NCBI GenBank assembly: GCA_016197225.1
Contig: JACPWC010000102.1
Location: 1-61,277, forward strand
Direction: 5' to 3'
Length of the DNA: 61,277 bases
DNA from: Chloroflexota bacterium
Lineage (GTDB): Bacteria > Chloroflexota > Anaerolineae > Anaerolineales > VGOW01
The translations under genes were made by a program, and so were the position numbers. The notes beneath the pieces are model-generated. The model searched no databases and was not told the origin of the DNA. It saw only the letters and a program-made list of their open reading frames with translations. Shown in pieces: positions 1-7,873 of this stretch (position 1 is its first letter; each line of letters starts with the position of its first letter).

Positions 1-205
1 CCCATTTGAATCAGCATGCCGATCAATAACGGAATGTCATCTATTCGGGTCGAGGTTATGGGGAGCTGGGGTATCATATACCCCAGCATAACTCACCTAA
101 TTCAACTTTAACCCTAAAATTTTACTCGAAACGGGAGATATAAACAATCCTACAATCTTCCAGTCAATCTTCCCAGACTCAAAGACTCAAAGGAGAAACA
201 AGCGA
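1..205. other. Upstream edge without a recognised gene
   Basis: No gene is recognised in this stretch. One frame is open from base 2 to a stop at 89-91 and could be the tail of an upstream gene, but it is too short to judge. A two-part hairpin lies at 55-92: the outer arms GTTATG (55-60) and CATAAC (87-92) enclose a perfect 10-bp stem, GCTGGGGTAT (65-74) with ATACCCCAGC (78-87). No T-run follows it, so it may be a repeat or RNA structure rather than a terminator. The rest is A+T-rich and precedes the first gene, whose ribosome binding site AAAGGAGA is at 189-196. Confidence 0.4.
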
Positions 206-730
206 ATGTTAATCAAACTCGAATCAGCATGGAAGCCCTTACGTATACTCCTATTTGCAACTCTTTTGTTATTAGGGCTGTGGGTGCCATTGCCATTGCC
301 TAAAGCTCTTGCGGCATGTAGCGGTGATGCCTGTACAGGGCTATATGCAGGCTCTGCGGGTTGTACTGCCAACAATGCTAGCGATCCGAATTATAAGCTC
401 GCCAGCGGCGCTAAAATTGAGCGTCGTCACTCGGACGGATGTGATGCTGACTGGACGAGAGTCACCAACGTATCAGGTGCGTCAAAATATACTGCTGGTA
501 GCACAAGGTATGGATGCACCAACTATTGTTCTGACCAAAGCGTTGAATCCGGAGGATACCCACCAAATTCTCAGCCCATTGCCAATAACCAATCCGTGTA
601 TACACCAATGAAAGGCTTTGGGGCGGCAACCTCTGTGTTGGCTTGTGGCCGAGTATCGAGTTCCAGCATTTCGTTACCAGTGGGAGGAACATCACCATCA
701 ACCAGCAGTTATTGTACAGGATCGTGGTAG
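206..730 (+). CDS. Secreted DUF2690-like protein
   Basis: The 174-residue product begins with a basic stretch and a hydrophobic core (residues 12-37) ending in ALA-A, which reads as a Sec signal peptide. The mature part starts with CSGDACTGLYAGSAGC and continues to an ERRHSDGCDADW segment. This cysteine spacing followed by an R-S-x-x-C-x-A-x-W element resembles the DUF2690 (YjfA-like) family of small exported Gram-positive proteins of unknown function. The cysteines probably form disulfides outside the cell. The start is supported by AAAGGAGA 9 nt upstream. The next gene, also exported, begins 40 nt downstream with its own ribosome site. Base composition is A+T-richer than most of the window. 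The family assignment is from pattern memory. Confidence 0.6.
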   Translation: MLIKLESAWKPLRILLFATLLLLGLWVPLPLPKALAACSGDACTGLYAGSAGCTANNASDPNYKLASGAKIERRHSDGCDADWTRVTNVSGASKYTAGSTRYGCTNYCSDQSVESGGYPPNSQPIANNQSVYTPMKGFGAATSVLACGRVSSSSISLPVGGTSPSTSSYCTGSW

Positions 731-770
731 GTGGTAGCAGAGTCCATCACTTAACTGAGGAGAAAATATC

Positions 771-1604
771 ATGTCCGGAATAAAATTACATAAACCAAAT
801 CAGAATCGGATTCTTGCCAACACTGTAGCCACAATCTTCGTTGCATCTACAATGTTATTGCTGGGTGTTTCTATCAGGTTTTGGCTGGTGGAGAACACGA
901 CCCTATCCGTTACGAACAGCATTGCAAGAGCCGAAAGCGCACTGCAACCAACCCCAGTTATCACTTCTCAGGCTTCCGGTCCAACGATCAGTCCAGATAC
1001 AGGCTATACATTCGCTGGGCCGGGTTATCTCTTCAATCCAACTATTCAAACCCGTTTACAGATCAAATCCCAAATTCAACGTATTAACGGAGTTGAGTTT
1101 ACGGCATCTGACTTTTATCAAGAGGCAGGCCGCGTATTTGCCAATGTGTGCTACCAGCTTCCAGGGAAAGGCGTTTGGGATATCAATGCAGTTACTCTCA
1201 AGTACGCCAATGGAGAGACATCGAATCTTTGGGTGCACGAAACATCTATTGAACTTGCCTCAGCGAATGGACAACCAGGACGCCGTTGTGTGACGCTCGA
1301 ATTTGACGAGATTCCACCTCAGGCGGATCTATCGACGCTTAGTCTGAGCATTGGGAGCATAGGATTGATCCCGCCGCTTGAAGGCCACGAATGCGAAGAA
1401 TATAACGCAAGATTGCAAAATGCCCCCAGCCTAAACAAACTTGGCATTAAGGCTCAGTGCAAACAACAAGATGGAGGCGCTCAGGTTGCCATCATCAGCA
1501 AACCGGCTTCCATGAGTATAGATGATGCGAATGTAACAATTGCCAAGGCAGTAAGCGGCTGGATAGATGGGCCGTGGACATTCACGGGTAGCCTGAACAA
1601 GTAA
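771..1604 (+). CDS. Membrane-anchored extracellular protein of unknown function
   Basis: The 277-residue product has a short basic N-terminus, one hydrophobic segment (about residues 17-38) and a long polar remainder expected outside the membrane. I recognise no domain. The C-terminal part carries a few cysteines (around CYQLP, RRCVTLEF, GHECEEY and AQCKQ) and ends with IDGPWTFTGSLNK. AGGAGA lies just before the ATG. It follows the DUF2690-like gene on the same strand and may be co-transcribed with it. Directly downstream, in another frame, is a degraded second copy of its C-terminal motif (1607-1699). The lower GC of both genes suggests acquisition from elsewhere. Confidence 0.6.
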   Translation: MSGIKLHKPNQNRILANTVATIFVASTMLLLGVSIRFWLVENTTLSVTNSIARAESALQPTPVITSQASGPTISPDTGYTFAGPGYLFNPTIQTRLQIKSQIQRINGVEFTASDFYQEAGRVFANVCYQLPGKGVWDINAVTLKYANGETSNLWVHETSIELASANGQPGRRCVTLEFDEIPPQADLSTLSLSIGSIGLIPPLEGHECEEYNARLQNAPSLNKLGIKAQCKQQDGGAQVAIISKPASMSIDDANVTIAKAVSGWIDGPWTFTGSLNK

Positions 1605-1606
1605 AG

Positions 1607-1699
1607 AGCGGCAACCTCAACAGGTTTTTCGACACCGAAAGCTCAACGGGGTTGATCGTTGGCCCGTGGGAGTTCACCGGCACAGTAATAAACAAGTGA
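1607..1699 (+). pseudogene. Decayed duplicate of the preceding gene's C-terminus
   Basis: Read in the frame that ends at TGA 1697-1699, this stretch encodes a tail ending GPWEFTGTVINK. That is a clear relative of GPWTFTGSLNK at the end of the preceding gene, but it lies in a different frame after that gene's stop. The simplest reading is a tandem duplication of the C-terminal repeat followed by a frameshift, or the remnant of a longer repeat-containing protein. It has no start codon or ribosome site of its own. Confidence 0.5.
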
Positions 1700-1729
1700 C
1701 AAGTGCTTTGTAGTGTGCGCTGAAGGAAT

Positions 1730-1763
1730 AAAATACACCAGGCCTCTTGGTCTGGTGTATTTT
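1730..1763. terminator. Bidirectional intrinsic terminator
   Basis: AAAATACACCAG (1730-1741) pairs perfectly with CTGGTGTATTTT (1752-1763) over 12 bp with a 10-nt loop. The A-run on one side and T-run on the other let it stop transcription from both strands. It sits between the plus-strand secreted genes and the end of the minus-strand aldo/keto reductase. Confidence 0.75.
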
Positions 1764-1795
1764 CTTTCTGGACAGTGTGCGCCGCTCTTCTCAGT

Positions 1796-2740
1796 TCAGC
1801 TTACATTCTCACTCGCGGCGTCGAGCGCCGCCACTTCAGCTTCGGCCAGCCGCCAGCCGAGCGCGCCTGCGTTCTCGTGTGCTTGCCGAACGTTCTTCGC
1901 GCCGGGAATGGGAACCGCGCCTTTGCAGATCAACCAGTTGAGGGCAACTTGCGAAGGAGTCTTACGATGAGCCTGGCCGATTTCTTTGACGAGGCCGATG
2001 AGGGGCTGAACGCGAGTGAGATACTCGCGGTTGTAACGCATAGCCCGCAGGCCGGGCGGCGGCCTGCCCGGCGTGTACTTGCCGCTCAGGATGCCTTTGG
2101 CAATCGGGCTGTAGGCAATCGGCGTCACCCCCAGCTCGCGGCACGTTGCCAGCACGCCGTTTCGCTCAGGCAGGCGATGCAGGAGGCTGTATTCAATTTG
2201 GTTGGAAGCCAGAGGGAGGCCGCGCCTGGCCAACGTGTCGTGTGATCGTTTCATTTGATCGGCGCTGTAGTTGGAGACGCCGACACTGCGGGTGAGGCCG
2301 TCGCCGACGGCGTCGGCCATGGCCTCCATCCACGTTTCCACCGGAACCGGCGGGTGAGGCCAGTGAGTCTGGTACAAGTCCACCTGTTGCAGTCCGAGTC
2401 GCTTGAGGCTTCCGCGAAGCGCACACAGTAAATCGCCGCGTCGCAAGCGCCAGGGAAAGGGGTAAAACTTGGTGGCGATGACGACTTTCTCGCGCGCGGC
2501 AGAACTGCGGATGAACTCGCCCAGCTTGCGCTCCGAAGTCCACGGCCCGTAAAGTTCGGCGGTGTCAATGAAGTTGATGCCGGCCTTGAGGGTTTCGGCG
2601 AAGGCGGCTTGCACGTCGGCGTCGGTGTAGCTCTGGCCGTAGCCCCAGAAGAACCTGTCGCCCCACTGCCACGCGCCGATGCCGAGGGCGCTGAGGCGAA
2701 GGTTGGTTTGGCCGAGAGGGATAGTATCGTTTTCTGCCAT
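1796..2740 (-). CDS. Aldo/keto reductase
   Basis: The 314-residue product is a cytosolic NAD(P)H-dependent oxidoreductase of the aldo/keto reductase superfamily with a (beta/alpha)8 barrel. The catalytic tetrad is visible as Asp59 and Tyr64 in FIDTAELYG, Lys91 in IATKFYP and His126 in YQTHWP. The later SVGVSNYS, IAYSPIAKG and PIPGAKN segments are typical family signatures, the last one contacting the cofactor. I chose the ATG at 2738-2740 (MAENDTIPLG) because the family begins there with a short beta hairpin; the frame stays open upstream to 2848 without similarity. Substrate cannot be predicted. It stands alone and ends at the shared terminator. Confidence 0.9.
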   Translation of the reverse strand: MAENDTIPLGQTNLRLSALGIGAWQWGDRFFWGYGQSYTDADVQAAFAETLKAGINFIDTAELYGPWTSERKLGEFIRSSAAREKVVIATKFYPFPWRLRRGDLLCALRGSLKRLGLQQVDLYQTHWPHPPVPVETWMEAMADAVGDGLTRSVGVSNYSADQMKRSHDTLARRGLPLASNQIEYSLLHRLPERNGVLATCRELGVTPIAYSPIAKGILSGKYTPGRPPPGLRAMRYNREYLTRVQPLIGLVKEIGQAHRKTPSQVALNWLICKGAVPIPGAKNVRQAHENAGALGWRLAEAEVAALDAASENVS

Positions 2741-2887
2741 GTGAGTTTGATAGCGAGGCCATCTAATCCGTTCCTTACTGTTGTGCTCAATTGAACTTGG
2801 TTCTGTTGGGGACGCCGCCCGGCAGATCAAAGCCGAAATGTTAGACAACAGGTTGAGGGCGGATTAGAGCCGCAATTTGATAATGAT

Positions 2888-2899
2888 TGTGTATACACA
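2888..2899. promoter_or_regulatory. Perfect 12-bp palindrome, possible operator
   Basis: TGTGTATACACA is a perfect palindrome in the gap between the divergent aldo/keto reductase and AAA ATPase genes. Its position and symmetry fit a binding site for a dimeric regulator. A -10-like TATACT (2949-2954) lies 12 nt before the ATPase start. No regulator can be named. Confidence 0.25.
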
Positions 2900-2966
2900 C
2901 AAAGGTTGTCAGCGGAGTTAGCACCCCAGGTGCGAACTTATTTGGAAGTATACTCGACGGCAACTT

Positions 2967-3671
2967 ATGATCAATCCCTACTTCCCTTTCCACGCCCTCG
3001 GCTTCCGGTGCAATCCGTTCCGGGTGGTTACCGACGACGAGTGGGCCGAGATAGCCGTTCTGTCCGGGGCTGTCGAGTCGGCTGTGGCGGCGGGCTTCGT
3101 TCATCTTCAAGTGCTGGGTGCGTTGGGTCACGGCAAGACCACGACTCTGCTGGGGCTGGCGGCGCGGTTCCGGCAGGATGGCAAGCGCGTTGTTTACGAG
3201 TATTTGCCTGAAGGACAAACGCAATTTCACGCGAGCTTGAGCGGGCTTGAGGTGTTTCTGCTCGACGAGGCGCAACGGTTGAACCGGGGCGAGCGGGATC
3301 GTTTGTTGTCGGCGGCCCAACAGGCAAGAGGCGGCTTGACCTTAGTGATGAGCAGTCATGACGATCTCGCGCCGCTGTTCGCGAAGCGCGGCCTCTCGCT
3401 CACTACTGCTCATCTTGACAAGGCGGCGTCCCCTGATCATCTGAGCGCGGTGCTGGAACAGCGGCTGTCTTACTTCGCGCTCGATAACAACGCGCCAGGC
3501 GTGATTCTGACTCCCGACGCGGCGCGTTACCTTCACGAAACGTTCGGCGGAAACTTGCGGGCGATGCAATACTTCCTCTACGAAGTCTTCCAGCGGCTCA
3601 AGAGCAAGGGCGCGATCACGGCAGATTACTTGCGAACCCAGGCCGCTATCTTCGGCCCGGAGCCAAAATGA
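2967..3671 (+). CDS. AAA ATPase of the ExeA/TniB-like type
   Basis: The 234-residue product has a Walker A motif (GALGHGKTT, residues 51-59), a Walker B motif (VFLLDE, about 96-101) and a sensor-like SSHD segment near 130. Its N-terminus, FHALGFRCNPFRVV, resembles the start of ExeA-type ATPases, which often begin with a G-x-x-x-x-PF element. There is no transmembrane or peptidoglycan-binding extension, so it is a bare ATPase module. Such proteins occur in secretion, transposition (TniB) and unknown contexts, and nothing next to it identifies which. Its 3' end overlaps the convergent gene by 26 bp. Confidence 0.7.
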   Translation: MINPYFPFHALGFRCNPFRVVTDDEWAEIAVLSGAVESAVAAGFVHLQVLGALGHGKTTTLLGLAARFRQDGKRVVYEYLPEGQTQFHASLSGLEVFLLDEAQRLNRGERDRLLSAAQQARGGLTLVMSSHDDLAPLFAKRGLSLTTAHLDKAASPDHLSAVLEQRLSYFALDNNAPGVILTPDAARYLHETFGGNLRAMQYFLYEVFQRLKSKGAITADYLRTQAAIFGPEPK

Positions 3672-4041
3672 ACGGCTGGCTGAAGTTGAGGTCGGGCGCA
3701 AGCGGGATGTCAATGTTGACGACGACTTCCCAGACGATGTTGATGTAATGCCCGGCGTAGCTCCAGGGTTCTTTGGGCAGGGTGAAGTGAAAATTTTGGC
3801 TGAGGGGCGTGTTCGCGGCCAGCGTGCCCTGAGCCATATCAATCTCGCCCACCCGGCCTTCGTTGCGGGTTCCGCGCCCCTCGGTGTGCCATTGCAAGCG
3901 CACGTAAACATGGTTGCACCGGATGTCGCCCTGCGGCACGATCTGCGCCGTGCCCTGCAAAACACTTCCTGGCTCAAAGCGCATCCACTCGCCTTCGGCC
4001 TCGCCGCCGCTCAGAGAAATTTGAATCGTTGCGTTTGCCAT
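3646..4041 (-). CDS. Arrestin-like beta-sandwich protein
   Basis: The 131-residue product is soluble and beta-rich. Features such as EPGSVLQGTAQI near the start, a YVRLQWHTEGRG strand, and FTLPKEPWSYAGHYINIVWEV near the end follow the pattern of arrestin/Spo0M-like domains (a G-x-x-V-x-G strand early, then a P-x-S-Y-x-G-x-x-I-x-W strand). The match is a structural impression, not a firm family call. It lies 7 bp after the end of the next upstream gene, whose C-terminal half has the same kind of fold, so the two are probably co-expressed and may interact. Confidence 0.5.
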   Translation of the reverse strand: MANATIQISLSGGEAEGEWMRFEPGSVLQGTAQIVPQGDIRCNHVYVRLQWHTEGRGTRNEGRVGEIDMAQGTLAANTPLSQNFHFTLPKEPWSYAGHYINIVWEVVVNIDIPLAPDLNFSQPFILAPGRR

Positions 4042-4048
4042 CGCTTAT

Positions 4049-4708
4049 TTATGCCCTTTCTGCCAGCACCGTGATCGGATAGTCTTCGTTGAAGTCCGGC
4101 CAGCCGGCCATTTCTACTTTGGCCTTGAGAAACCACTGTAACTTGTTGCGCGGGGCGAGGAAGGTGTGCATGGCCTCCGGCGGAATCTGCAAGCGGCGCT
4201 GATCGCGGAACGTCTCACCCGCCTCGAAACGCCGGGCCGGAATCTCAAACTCTTGAATGAGGTTGTCGTGGTGAACCGTCACCGTATCGGTGCCGCGCTG
4301 GTAGGTGGCCGTCTCGCGGAAGATCAGTTGAAAGGCAATGCGCTTGACCTCGGTCGCGGCCTTGAACGTCTGCGTGTAAACCAGCGTCAGTTCCTCGCCG
4401 GGGCGCGGGGTGCTGTTGGAGATCGCAATGTCGGGCGCGGAGACGCGGGCGCGGGCGATCCACGGCCAGACAGCGTAAGCCAGCAGGCCAACGCCAATCA
4501 CCAGGAACGGCAACGTAAACAGCGCCGGCCCGACTGTGCTCAATAACACCGTCGCCACGTCTTCGATGGAGCCGGACGTGAGCGATACCAGGCTAATGCT
4601 CAGCGGTACAATACAAGCGAAACAGGAAAAGCCGGTCCACACCAGCGCAAACAGTGCCAGACAGCCTCGCCCATATTTTTGCGCCGGTGATTGTTGCAGT
4701 TTTTGCAT
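4049..4708 (-). CDS. Membrane protein with C-terminal arrestin-like domain
   Basis: The 219-residue product has two hydrophobic segments (about residues 17-40 and 50-82). After these comes a polar domain with ISNSTPRPGEELTLVYTQTF, RIAFQLIFRE, FEIPARRF and NKLQWFLKAKVEM, again resembling an arrestin-type beta sandwich. It forms a two-gene unit with the soluble arrestin-like gene downstream. The arrangement suggests a membrane-anchored partner and a soluble partner of one complex. No function is known to me. Confidence 0.5.
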   Translation of the reverse strand: MQKLQQSPAQKYGRGCLALFALVWTGFSCFACIVPLSISLVSLTSGSIEDVATVLLSTVGPALFTLPFLVIGVGLLAYAVWPWIARARVSAPDIAISNSTPRPGEELTLVYTQTFKAATEVKRIAFQLIFRETATYQRGTDTVTVHHDNLIQEFEIPARRFEAGETFRDQRRLQIPPEAMHTFLAPRNKLQWFLKAKVEMAGWPDFNEDYPITVLAERA

Positions 4709-4800
4709 TTCGCTCTCCTGATTTGAAACAGAATCATAATGGCTTCCGTTCGCGTAATTGTACTAAATAGTCGAACCCTTTGCGACAGGAGAATCGAACA

Positions 4801-5598
4801 ATGCGCTCCGCTCTCAGCCTCGAGTTTCGCTTTCTCATCTGGGCCAACCTGGGGGTTGCCGTCATTTTTGGGCTGTTGCTCTTCTTTCTTCCCACCTACA
4901 CCGAAATCTATGCGCCCTGGGTGTTCTCTCACCCGCGCTCGGCCATCCTCATCGGCGTAGGTTACCTCAGCGCCGCCATCTATTACGTTTCCGTCCTGCG
5001 CCAGAACGATTGGGTGCAGGCCCGCAACGGCGCCCTGAACCTCATCGTCTTTTCGCTGGTCTTGCTCTTCGCCACCAGCACCGACTGGTCTGCCTTTCGG
5101 GCTTACCACCCGATCACGCTGGCCTGGCTGTTCTACTACTATGCCAACCCGTTGTTTGTGCCCATGATTGCCCGCTCGCAGAACATAATCACGCAGGGCG
5201 CAAGCGAGGGCGAGGTTGAGGTGGCTCCGCCCTGGCGAGCCTGGCTAAGCATTCGCGGGATTTTCTATTTGGCGGTAGCCCTGTTCATTTTTTTGTTCGT
5301 AGACACGGCCCGGAACGTTTGGCCGTGGCCGACCACGGGGCTGGACTTGCGGGTGTTCACCGGATTCATCGCCGTGGTCGGGTTGAGCGGGGCGGCGGCC
5401 ATCGCCACCGTTTCTTGGCAACGCCTGCGGCTGGGCCTGGTCTTCAGCGGCGCGCTCGGTCTCTTGCATCTGGTTGGACTGCTGGCCGGCAGGGTGGAAT
5501 ACAACTGGTCTGCTCCGCTCGGAATTCTATTGCCCGTTATGTTCGCCGAGTGGTTCCTGACTTCGCTGGCGCTACACGTCGTCTATCGTAAACAATAG
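4801..5598 (+). CDS. Multi-pass membrane protein, unknown function
   Basis: The 265-residue product is dominated by seven or eight hydrophobic stretches, so it is an integral membrane protein with short loops. I see no catalytic or transport motif. The ATG at 4801 is chosen because GACAGGAGA lies 8-9 nt upstream; an in-frame TTG at 4780 is less likely. The gene is divergent from the arrestin-like pair and is followed after 66 bp by a smaller membrane protein. Confidence 0.6.
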   Translation: MRSALSLEFRFLIWANLGVAVIFGLLLFFLPTYTEIYAPWVFSHPRSAILIGVGYLSAAIYYVSVLRQNDWVQARNGALNLIVFSLVLLFATSTDWSAFRAYHPITLAWLFYYYANPLFVPMIARSQNIITQGASEGEVEVAPPWRAWLSIRGIFYLAVALFIFLFVDTARNVWPWPTTGLDLRVFTGFIAVVGLSGAAAIATVSWQRLRLGLVFSGALGLLHLVGLLAGRVEYNWSAPLGILLPVMFAEWFLTSLALHVVYRKQ

Positions 5599-5607
5599 AG
5601 CGGTGGT

Positions 5608-5642
5608 TGTAGAGCGAGTTGACCGCTTCGCGTCGCTCTACA
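5608..5642. repeat. Intergenic inverted repeat
   Basis: TGTAGAGCGA (5608-5617) is repeated inverted as TCGCTCTACA (5633-5642) between two plus-strand membrane-protein genes. It belongs to the class of short palindromes scattered through this window and may work as a transcription stop. Confidence 0.5.
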
Positions 5643-5664
5643 TTTCGAGAATGAGGAGAGGCCA

Positions 5665-6096
5665 ATGATTCAAAATCGAGAAACCACTTTGGTGCAATAC
5701 GGCATGTGGCTGATTGGCGTGGTGTACGTGGCGCTGGGCGTGGCCGGGTTTCTGCCGATTGATTTTATCAACCCGGTGCATCACGACGGCATTGGGGCGC
5801 GCTATCTCGTGAACCTGGTTGCCATCAACGCTCTGCACAATATCATTCACCTTGCCATCGGCCTGCCGGCGCTGTGGGCGGCCCGGTCTTTCGCCAACGC
5901 CCAGCTTTGGGGCAAGATCGCCGGGGCAGTGTTGTTGCTCCTGTTTGTCGCCGGAATGATTCAGGCGTTCCTCGAAGGCTTTCCAATTGACCAGTCGTTC
6001 CTGGGATTGGTCCCGCTCAATTCGCCCGGCCATATTTTGCATCTGACCTCCGGCGCAATTGCGCTCTATCTGGGGCTGATGCGGCCTTCGTCATAG
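5665..6096 (+). CDS. DUF4383-like membrane protein
   Basis: The 143-residue product has four hydrophobic helices. The pattern GVVYVALGVAGFLP, then LVNLVAINALHNIIHLAIG, then a helix and a final GHILHLTSGAIAL resembles the DUF4383 family, whose signature is an N-x-x-H-N-x-x-H element in helix 2 and a late histidine. Function of the family is unknown. ATGAGGAGAGGCC just upstream provides the ribosome site. Confidence 0.6.
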   Translation: MIQNRETTLVQYGMWLIGVVYVALGVAGFLPIDFINPVHHDGIGARYLVNLVAINALHNIIHLAIGLPALWAARSFANAQLWGKIAGAVLLLLFVAGMIQAFLEGFPIDQSFLGLVPLNSPGHILHLTSGAIALYLGLMRPSS

Positions 6097-6178
6097 ACCC
6101 GGCTGGTTGCTCTCCAACCGCGTCCCCGCGATTGTCCCCTGCGAGGACGCAGGCTTGGAGCGGCGTTTTAGGCGCTCT

Positions 6179-6523
6179 CTACAGCCGCCAGTATTTCCCA
6201 TCCGCTCTCTGCATCAACTTATATTCGATCAGGCCCCGGCCCAGGCTGGCCGTGTCGGCGTGAAAGCGGGCCACGATCTCGTTGACCTGTTTCTCGCTGT
6301 ACTGCTTGCCCGTCTCGAACTCTTTGACGATGCGCCGAAGCACGGCCTGAAACTTCTTCTGCTGGGCCGGAATTTCTTTGAGCGAGCCGTCGCGTTTGCT
6401 GAAGTCGCGGATCACTTTGCGGTCATAGGCTTCTACGTCGAGTGACTCGGTGGTCTGCTGAATTTTTCCCGAATCTCGCTCTGGTATAATCGCTCGATAT
6501 GGCAAAACAAACAGCGCCTTCAA
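6179..6523 (-). CDS. DUF2087 domain protein
   Basis: The 114-residue product contains the DUF2087 pattern from about residue 37: IRDFSKRDGSLKEIPAQ, then a helix with FETGKQYSEKQVNEIV, and finally LIEYKLMQRADGKYWRL. The domain is found alone or fused to HTH regulators and is thought to be a small winged-helix-like module. No HTH partner is fused here. The start is uncertain: TTG at 6521-6523 overlaps the divergent LysM gene by 25 bp, while a GTG at 6413-6415 would keep the domain and remove the overlap. Confidence 0.65.
   Translation of the reverse strand: MKALFVLPYRAIIPERDSGKIQQTTESLDVEAYDRKVIRDFSKRDGSLKEIPAQQKKFQAVLRRIVKEFETGKQYSEKQVNEIVARFHADTASLGRGLIEYKLMQRADGKYWRL
6485..6501 (+). promoter_or_regulatory. 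-10 box giving a probably leaderless transcript
   Basis: A perfect TATAAT (6485-6490) ends 8 nt before the ATG at 6499. Transcription would start at or next to the A of the start codon, and there is no Shine-Dalgarno sequence. The -35 region is weak. Similar spacing occurs at 20773, 25041, 37107 and 61192. Confidence 0.5.
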
Positions 6524-7800
6524 CGCCGCCGCCGCGATTATGCCCCACTTGCGGCACGCGCGTCGGCGACCTGGCTACCAAGTGCATCGTGTGCGGCGCT
6601 GATCTCGGCGGCCCGGCCTCGAACACCCAGCCTCAGCGCGCCCTCCGTCGTTCACTCCTGCCGCCGCGCCCGTCATTCATGCGCCCCGCCGATCAGCCTT
6701 TGTCTCCGCCTTCGCCGACCACCACCACCCCGCCCTCGGGTGTTCCCACCGGGCCGGCGGCTCAACCTTCGTCAACAGCCCCGGCGCAGGGCCGTCGCGG
6801 AGTTACCCTGTCCCTTCCAATTGCCGTCGCCGTCATCCTCATCTTTTTGTTGATGGGGACGGTGCTGGTGCTGGGGGCGACGGGCATCATCTCGTTTGGC
6901 AGTCCACCCACGCCCACTGTAACGTTGACTCCAACAGTCCCGCCGACGTTGACTCTTGCGCCAACGGCAACCGAGACGACGGCCCCCAGCCCCACGCCTC
7001 TGCCGCCGGTTGAGTACACGGTGACTTCGGGCGACACTTGCATCAGCATCGCCTTCAACGCCAACATCGGTTTGCAGGCTTTGCTTGAGGTGAACGGACT
7101 CTCGCAAGCCTGCCCGCTGATCGTGGGTCAGAAGCTCACGGTTCCGCAACCTACTTACACGCCCACGCCGTTGCCCACCAACACACTCGAAGCCGTTGCC
7201 CTCACCGAAACTGCCCGCCCGCGCACCACCTATACGGTTGTCGCCAATGACACGCTGTTTAGCATTGCCGCGTTTTATAACGTTGACCCGGCGGCGCTGG
7301 CCGCTGAAAACGGAATTCCGCCGCCGGACTATCCGATCACGGTCGGGCTGGTGCTGACGATTCCCCTTGACCGCCCGCCGCCGACGGTTGGGCCGTCGCC
7401 CACGGCCACGGCCTTGCCGCCGTACCCGGCCCCGATTCTGCTCAGCCCGCCAGAGGGCGCGGCCATTTCGCCCATCGAGCAAACGGTGACGTTGCAATGG
7501 AACGCAGTGGACATTTTGCAGGAAGGTGAAGTGTATCTGGTGAGCATCGAGGACGTGACCTGCAACTGCGCCCGGCGCAAGCTGGACACGACGACGGCGA
7601 CTCGCTACATCGTGAACGTGGACATGAAGCCCGAAGAGGCCGCCCCGCACGTGTTCAAATGGTCGGTGGTCACTGCCCGGCAAACCGGCACCAACGACAA
7701 GGGCGACCCGATCTACGAGCCGGCCGGGGCCACCAGCGACATGCGGACGTTCACCTGGACGGGAATCGGGGTGGCGACGACGGCGACGCCGAGTCCGTGA
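6499..7800 (+). CDS. Zinc-ribbon, membrane-anchored LysM protein
   Basis: The 433-residue product starts with a cytoplasmic double-CxxC zinc ribbon (CPTCG at 15-19, CIVCG at 29-33) and a proline/threonine-rich linker. One transmembrane helix follows (about 103-131), then an extracellular part with two LysM domains (about 172-215 and 243-289) separated by PTPTPLPT linkers. The C-terminal region (from about 310) begins YPAPILLSPPEGA and looks like an Ig/fibronectin-type beta sandwich. It is expected to bind peptidoglycan or related glycans outside and possibly sense something inside. Domain layout and Pro-Thr linkers are typical of Chloroflexota surface proteins. Translation is probably leaderless. 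Confidence 0.85.
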   Translation: MAKQTAPSTPPPRLCPTCGTRVGDLATKCIVCGADLGGPASNTQPQRALRRSLLPPRPSFMRPADQPLSPPSPTTTTPPSGVPTGPAAQPSSTAPAQGRRGVTLSLPIAVAVILIFLLMGTVLVLGATGIISFGSPPTPTVTLTPTVPPTLTLAPTATETTAPSPTPLPPVEYTVTSGDTCISIAFNANIGLQALLEVNGLSQACPLIVGQKLTVPQPTYTPTPLPTNTLEAVALTETARPRTTYTVVANDTLFSIAAFYNVDPAALAAENGIPPPDYPITVGLVLTIPLDRPPPTVGPSPTATALPPYPAPILLSPPEGAAISPIEQTVTLQWNAVDILQEGEVYLVSIEDVTCNCARRKLDTTTATRYIVNVDMKPEEAAPHVFKWSVVTARQTGTNDKGDPIYEPAGATSDMRTFTWTGIGVATTATPSP

Positions 7801-7830
7801 AGGTAATTGGTAAATAGCAATTGGTAAATG

Positions 7831-7873
7831 AAAACAATCGCCCCGGTTTGCAGGCCGGGGCGATTGTTTTTTT
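7831..7873 (+). terminator. Strong intrinsic terminator
   Basis: AAAACAATCGCCCCGG (7831-7846) pairs perfectly with CCGGGGCGATTGTTTT (7855-7870) over 16 bp and is followed by more T residues. It ends the LysM protein transcript and is nearly symmetric, so it may also serve minus-strand transcripts coming from trmH. Confidence 0.85.

Noticed and set aside
2967-3671. Transposition ATPase (TniB) of a mobile element
   Set aside because: No transposase or terminal repeats were seen nearby; the resemblance is only to the ATPase module.
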